Assembly: GCF_900096975.1 (NCBI RefSeq) | Contig: NZ_FMYQ01000004.1 | Span: 1 to 64,000 of the forward strand | Direction of reading: 5' to 3' | Length of the DNA: 64,000 nt | DNA from: Paraburkholderia lycopersici | GTDB taxonomy: Bacteria; Pseudomonadota; Gammaproteobacteria; Burkholderiales; Burkholderiaceae | Translations under genes and position numbers: made by a program | In this document: positions 59,794 through 64,000 of the stretch, one piece after another | How the letters are laid out: each line of letters begins with the position of its first letter | Numbering within the stretch: position 1 is the stretch's first letter | Notes under the pieces: model-generated | What the model saw: only the letters and a program-made list of their open reading frames with translations | Told to the model about the DNA's origin: nothing | Database searches by the model: none

Positions 59794-61773
59794 ATGGTCT
59801 TGCATCGAATTGGCGCCGCCTTGCTTGCGGCAGCACTGAGCGCGACGGTCGTGCCCGTTTGCGAAGCTCAATACGCTACCGACTGGATTGCGAACACCTA
59901 CGGTACCAACGCGACGCGCGTGGGCAACGTCGCGCGTTCGATGTGGGTCGCGCCGGAAGGCGTGATCTATACCTCGTCGATGTGGGACGAAAACGAAGGC
60001 GGCGTCGCCATTTACCAGAACGGCCAAAGCCTGGGGTCGATCGGCGGGCACGGCGACTTCCAGGGCGGCGCGATCACGGGCAACGCGACTTCGCTGTTCG
60101 TCGCGATGCAGTACAACGCCTCGTATGGCAGCGGCACGGTCGGGCGCTACAGCCGCGGCAGCGGCACGCGCGAGCTGCTCATCAACGTGAGCGCCGATAC
60201 GACCGGGAAACTCGCCGATGTCGTCACCGGACTCGCGACATCGGGCTCGCTCCTCTACGCCAGCGACTTTCCCGGCAACCGCGTGCGCGTGTTCACCACG
60301 GAAGGCGTCTGGCAGCGCGACATCGGCGTGAGCGCTCCCGGCGCACTGGCCGTGGACGCGGCCGGCAACCTCTGGGTCGCGCAAAAGAGCGCAGGCGCCG
60401 TGCTCGAATTCAGTCCCGGCGGCCAGCTTTTGAATACGGTCCAGCTCGCGGCCTCCGCGCGACCGTCGTCGCTTGACTTCGATTCGCAGACCTCACAGTT
60501 GATGATCGGCGACTCGGGTCCCGACATGAACATCAAGCTCTACAACGTGGCGGGCGCGCCGTACGCGACCGGCACGTTCGGCGTTCGGGGCGGTTATCTC
60601 GACACAACCACCGGCGCGAAAGGACAGGCGGGCGACAAGCGCTTCATGCGCGTGGCAGGCATCGGCAAGGATTCCGCCGGCAATCTGTACGTGCTGAACA
60701 ACCCGTGGGGCGGCTCGTGGGATCTCGGCCGCAACGGCGGCACGGACATTCAGGCTTACGACGGCACGGGCACGCTGCGCTGGAAGCTCCAGTCGGTGAA
60801 TTTCGAAGGCAATGCGGCACCCGACCCCGCCACCGACGGCGCCCTGTTCTACGGCGGCATGAACGTCTATTCGGGCACGGCGGGCGGCACCTTCGTCGCG
60901 AATACCATCGATCCGGTCACGTATCCGTCCGACCCGCGCATCAATCTCAACGATTCGCAACGCGGCGAGCATTTCGCGCAGCTCGCGAGCGTGGGCGGCC
61001 AGCGCATTCTCGTGGCTGCCGGCCAGAACCCCGACACGTTCTACTTTTTTCACTTCAACGCGTCGAGCGGCTACATCGCCATTCCCGACTACGCGTTGCC
61101 AGGTTCCGCATTCGGGACGACGGCCCCGGTGCGCAACGGCTTTTGCCTCGACGGCAGGGGCGACCTGTGGGTGGGCCTCGACAAGTCCAACGTCATTTCG
61201 CACTACCCGCTAACGGGTTTCGACGCGAGCGGCAAGCCGCATTGGGGCGCCGCGATCACCGCGCCGATTCCTGGCACGATCGCGCGGCTCACGCGCATTC
61301 TCTACCTGCCCGAAAGCGACACGATGATTCTCGCGGGAGAAGATGCCGGCGTCACCGACTGGACCGCGGTCGGCACGCGCGTCGAGGTGTATCACGGCTG
61401 GCTCGCCGGAAACAGGAGCACGCCGAATCCGGTCATCAACCTCACGAGCGCGAATCCGAAGTCGATCGCGGCTGCCGGAAATTATCTGTTCGTGGGCTAC
61501 GTGCACACCGTGCCGAACATCGATGCGTTCAACCTCACCACGGGCGCGATCGACACGACGTTCGTCGACAGCAGCCCGAGCGCGGTGTACGTGGGCAACG
61601 ACGTGGATTCGATGTATGGCGTGCGGGCGTATCGACGCTCGACCGGCGAATTTGTCGTGACCAGGGACAACTACAACGGCGCCAGCGTCGTGGTGTATCG
61701 CTGGACGCCAGCGGCCGCGAGCATGAGCGCGGCAACAGCGGCGGCGACGGTGTCGCCATTCACCGCGAAGTGA
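59794..61773 (+). CDS. Secreted beta-propeller-like protein
   Basis: A protein of about 659 aa with a Sec signal peptide (LLAAALSATVVPVCEA). The mature part has repeated units typical of NHL/SMP-30-like propellers: LADVVTGLATSGSLLYASDF, ALAVDAAGNLWVAQKS, IGKDSAGNLYVLNNPWGGSW and GFCLDGRGDLWVGLDKSN. It is likely periplasmic or secreted. ATG 59794 is preferred; GTG 59773 is possible, and neither has a clear ribosome binding site. No catalytic residues can be assigned. It stands alone between two terminators. Confidence 0.75.
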   Translation: MVLHRIGAALLAAALSATVVPVCEAQYATDWIANTYGTNATRVGNVARSMWVAPEGVIYTSSMWDENEGGVAIYQNGQSLGSIGGHGDFQGGAITGNATSLFVAMQYNASYGSGTVGRYSRGSGTRELLINVSADTTGKLADVVTGLATSGSLLYASDFPGNRVRVFTTEGVWQRDIGVSAPGALAVDAAGNLWVAQKSAGAVLEFSPGGQLLNTVQLAASARPSSLDFDSQTSQLMIGDSGPDMNIKLYNVAGAPYATGTFGVRGGYLDTTTGAKGQAGDKRFMRVAGIGKDSAGNLYVLNNPWGGSWDLGRNGGTDIQAYDGTGTLRWKLQSVNFEGNAAPDPATDGALFYGGMNVYSGTAGGTFVANTIDPVTYPSDPRINLNDSQRGEHFAQLASVGGQRILVAAGQNPDTFYFFHFNASSGYIAIPDYALPGSAFGTTAPVRNGFCLDGRGDLWVGLDKSNVISHYPLTGFDASGKPHWGAAITAPIPGTIARLTRILYLPESDTMILAGEDAGVTDWTAVGTRVEVYHGWLAGNRSTPNPVINLTSANPKSIAAAGNYLFVGYVHTVPNIDAFNLTTGAIDTTFVDSSPSAVYVGNDVDSMYGVRAYRRSTGEFVVTRDNYNGASVVVYRWTPAAASMSAATAAATVSPFTAK

Positions 61774-61782
61774 GGAAACGAC

Positions 61783-61818
61783 AAAGGGCGCGACGGCATG
61801 AACCGTTGCGCCCTTTTT
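61783..61818. terminator. Bidirectional rho-independent terminator
   Basis: AAAGGGCGC and GCGCCCTTT arms, extended inward by a second imperfect stem around ACGG/CCGT, with A- and T-runs on the flanks. It separates the convergent propeller and hpnH genes. Confidence 0.85.
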
Positions 61819-61848
61819 GCAGGCTGACCGCGCGAAGCGGAAAGCGGC

Positions 61849-63000
61849 TTAGCCGGCCGCGACCGTTGCCGGCTTCTTCGTCTTGGCCGCGTTCTTGATC
61901 TCTTCGAGCTTGATCTCGACGTGACGCGAGAACACGTACTCGGCCGGACGCTGGCCGTCGAGCGGGATGTCCTTGGCGAACTCGCCTTCGGTTTTCGGGC
62001 CGCTCATCGCGACCTTCAGTGCCTTGAGCGGATGCGCGACGGTGTCGAGCACGGCCGTCGCCTCGAAGCCGCAGTGGACCATGCAGTCCGCGCACTTCTC
62101 GTAGTTGCCGGTGCCGTACTTGTCCCAGTCGGTGGTTTCCATCAGTTCCTTGAAGGTCTTCACGTAACCTTCGCCGACCAGATAGCAGGGCTTTTGCCAG
62201 CCGAACACGGTGCGGGCCGGGTTGCCCCAGGGCGTGCATTCGTAGGTCTGGTTGCCCGCGAGGAAGTCGAGGAACAGGCTCGACTGGCTGAACGACCAGT
62301 TCTTGCCGTTGTTGCCGCGCTTGAAGATTTCGCGGAACAGCTTCTTGGTCTTGTCGCGGTTCAGGAAGTGCTGCTGGTCCGGCGCGCGCTCGTAGGCGTA
62401 GCCCGGCGAAACGGTGATGCCGTCCACGCCAATGGGGCCCAGCGTGTCGAAGAACTTCGCCACGCGCTCGGGAATCGCGTCGTTGAACAGCGTGCAGTTG
62501 ATGTTCACGCGGAAGCCGCGGCGCTTCGCTTCCTTGATGGCCGCGACGGCCTTGTCGTAGGTGCCTTCCTGCGAGACCGAGTGGTCGTGCGCTTCGCGGT
62601 CGCCGTCGAGGTGCACCGACCAGACGAAGTACGGGCTCGGCTCGTAGTCGTCCATCTTCTTTTCCATGAGCAGCGCGTTCGTGCAGAGATACACGAACTT
62701 CTTGCGCGCCATGATGCCCTTGACGATCTGCGGCATTTCCTTGTGCAGCAGCGGCTCGCCGCCGGCGATGGAAACGACCGGCGCGCCGCACTCGTCGACG
62801 GCTTCGAGGCATTCCTGCAGCGACAGGCGCTGGTTCAGGATGGGGTCCGGATAATCGATCTTGCCGCAGCCGTTGCAGGCGAGATTGCAGCGGAACAGCG
62901 GCTCGAGCATGAGCGCGAGCGGATAGCGTTTGTTACCGCCGAAATGCTGACGGAAGATATAGGCGCCAACGCGGACTTTCTGGAGCAGCGGAATAGACAA
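61849..63000 (-). CDS. hpnH: Adenosyl-hopene transferase HpnH
   Basis: A 383-aa radical-SAM enzyme. The cluster motif is C38-x3-C42-x2-C45 (RCNLACNGC), followed by SIAGGEPLLHKEMPQIVKGI and the C-terminal CTPWGN and CADCMVHCGFEA cysteines. HpnH adds adenosyl to hopene, giving adenosylhopane, the first step to extended hopanoids and bacteriohopanetetrol; HpnG acts next and is encoded at 48440. It is downstream of ispH with 12 bases between, in one operon. Confidence 0.95.
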   Translation of the reverse strand: MSIPLLQKVRVGAYIFRQHFGGNKRYPLALMLEPLFRCNLACNGCGKIDYPDPILNQRLSLQECLEAVDECGAPVVSIAGGEPLLHKEMPQIVKGIMARKKFVYLCTNALLMEKKMDDYEPSPYFVWSVHLDGDREAHDHSVSQEGTYDKAVAAIKEAKRRGFRVNINCTLFNDAIPERVAKFFDTLGPIGVDGITVSPGYAYERAPDQQHFLNRDKTKKLFREIFKRGNNGKNWSFSQSSLFLDFLAGNQTYECTPWGNPARTVFGWQKPCYLVGEGYVKTFKELMETTDWDKYGTGNYEKCADCMVHCGFEATAVLDTVAHPLKALKVAMSGPKTEGEFAKDIPLDGQRPAEYVFSRHVEIKLEEIKNAAKTKKPATVAAG

Positions 63001-63012
63001 GACGTGTCCTCC

Positions 63013-63957
63013 TTAAACTTCGCGCGCGACGAGCGGTTGCAACAGCTTCGACGGCAGCTTGAATTCGACTTTTTCTTCACGGCCCGTCATCGTCGACACC
63101 TCGACAGGCCCCAACGCGCGCAGCGCGTCGATCACGTTCTCAACCATTTCTTCGGGTGCCGATGCGCCGGCCGTGATACCGACCGTTTGCACATTGGCGA
63201 ACCATTCGGGCTTCACTTCCGAGCCATCGGCGACGAGATAGCTCGGCACACCCGTTTCGCTGCCGATCTCGCGCAGACGATTCGAGTTCGAGCTGTTCGT
63301 CGCGCCCACCACGAGCAGAACGTCCGCCAGCTCCGACAGTTCGCGCACCGCTGCCTGGCGGTTTTGCGTGGCGTAGCAGATGTCGCGCGTGTCCGGGCCG
63401 ACGATGTCGGTGAAGCGGGCGAGCAGCGCGTCGATGATGCCGCGCGTGTCGTCCACCGAGAGGGTGGTCTGCGTCACGTACGCGAGCGGCGCATCGAGCG
63501 GCAGGTCGAGCTTCGCAACGTCGGCTTCGCTCTGCACGAGCAGCACGGTGCCTGGAATCTGGCCGATCGTGCCTTCGACTTCAGGGTGGCCGGCATGGCC
63601 GATCAGGATCAGCGTGCGGCCCGCCGCGACGTACTGGCGGCCCTGCACATGAACCTTCGTGACGAGCGGGCAGGTGGCGTCGAGCACGTCGAGGTCGCGT
63701 TCCTCGGCGGCGCGTTCCACGGTCTTCGCCACGCCGTGCGCGCTGAAGATCGCCACTGCGCCTTCCGGTACCTCGTCGAGTTCTTCCACGAAACGCGCGC
63801 CCTTGTTGCGCAGGTTTTCGACCACATGACGGTTGTGGACGATTTCATGGCGCACGTAGACCGGCGCGCCGTGTTTCTGCAGTGCGCGATCAACGATTTC
63901 GATAGCGCGGACAACCCCCGCGCAAAAGCCGCGGGGTTGGGCAAGGATCACTCGCAT
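63013..63957 (-). CDS. ispH: 4-hydroxy-3-methylbut-2-enyl diphosphate reductase
   Basis: A 314-aa iron-sulfur enzyme (LytB) that makes IPP and DMAPP in the last step of the MEP pathway. The three cluster cysteines are visible: C12 in [24 protein letters not shown] and [14 protein letters not shown]. The substrate Glu and Ser/Asn cluster is present ([13 protein letters not shown]). Length and sequence are normal. It is the first gene of ispH-hpnH, linking isoprenoid supply to hopanoid side-chain synthesis. Whether it is the only ispH or a second copy cannot be seen here. Confidence 0.96.
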   Translation of the reverse strand: MRVILAQPRGFCAGVVRAIEIVDRALQKHGAPVYVRHEIVHNRHVVENLRNKGARFVEELDEVPEGAVAIFSAHGVAKTVERAAEERDLDVLDATCPLVTKVHVQGRQYVAAGRTLILIGHAGHPEVEGTIGQIPGTVLLVQSEADVAKLDLPLDAPLAYVTQTTLSVDDTRGIIDALLARFTDIVGPDTRDICYATQNRQAAVRELSELADVLLVVGATNSSNSNRLREIGSETGVPSYLVADGSEVKPEWFANVQTVGITAGASAPEEMVENVIDALRALGPVEVSTMTGREEKVEFKLPSKLLQPLVAREV

Positions 63958-64000
63958 AAGGTGGCGAACTCCGACTGCCGCAGGAGGCGAGCGAGTCGGT

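Noticed and set aside
1..64000. tRNA, rRNA, insertion sequences and prophage
   Set aside because: I looked for transposases, terminal inverted repeats, phage structural genes and rRNA or tRNA-like cloverleaf sequences and saw none that I could support.

Overview
The window reads as a piece of a high-GC betaproteobacterial genome of the Burkholderia / Paraburkholderia / Caballeronia group. It most likely comes from a secondary chromosome (chromid), because it carries a plasmid-type replication and partition module: an iteron-bound Rep initiator, ParA and ParB, and TTTATGCGCATAAA-type parS palindromes. The hopanoid genes, the small cysteine- and zinc-binding hypothetical proteins and the domain make-up all fit that group. 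Genes and functions were recognised by reading the sequence; no database search was run.

Layout, left to right. (1) 1-3.8 kb: the start of an ABC permease on the minus strand, preceded by a long leader with a strong hairpin and a small ORF, then two small hypothetical proteins and an MFS exporter. (2) 3.9-10.5 kb: a molybdenum block. Two plus-strand genes (one unknown, one DUF2325) are each preceded by a ModE-like palindrome. A minus-strand operon follows (di-Mop molbindin, NifQ-like protein, short ModE), divergent from modA and a fused modBC, with a third ModE-like palindrome between. (3) 10.5-14 kb: unknown proteins, a decapitated alpha/beta hydrolase and a DsbG-like protein, all interspersed with copies of the same 18-bp iteron that forms the origin about 20 kb away. 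(4) 14.2-29.2 kb: accessory metabolism and signalling: a NodZ/fucosyltransferase-like protein, a chemoreceptor, a GntR-controlled MFS/aminotransferase/hydratase cluster, a TetR unit, YceI, the threonine degradation pair tdh-kbl with a divergent XRE-cupin regulator, and a small gene under a LexA box.

(5) 29.3-37.7 kb: the replication and maintenance locus. It holds a tyrosine-recombinase-like protein with several altered catalytic residues, a KfrA-like coiled-coil/zinc protein, about 20 iterons, a DnaA box, repA, parB, parA, parS sites and, further out, a cluster of DnaA boxes. (6) 37.8-44 kb: a flavin reductase, a hypothetical protein, a hybrid histidine kinase, and an overlapping operon of response regulator, CheC and diguanylate cyclase.

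(7) 44.1-54.5 kb and 61.8-64 kb: hopanoid synthesis and transport. hpnD-hpnE-shc-hpnG are translationally coupled, followed by a thioesterase. MlaA and HpnN are an overlapping pair divergent from hpnM/mlaC, and hpnH-ispH close the window. hpnC is not in the window. Between these blocks lie a NarL-type two-component system, cstA with its small ybdD partner, and a secreted propeller-like protein.

The most unusual signals are the iteron copies scattered well outside the origin, the three matched ModE-like operators linking unknown genes to molybdenum, the structured leader plus small ORF at the left edge, and the degenerate recombinase beside the origin.
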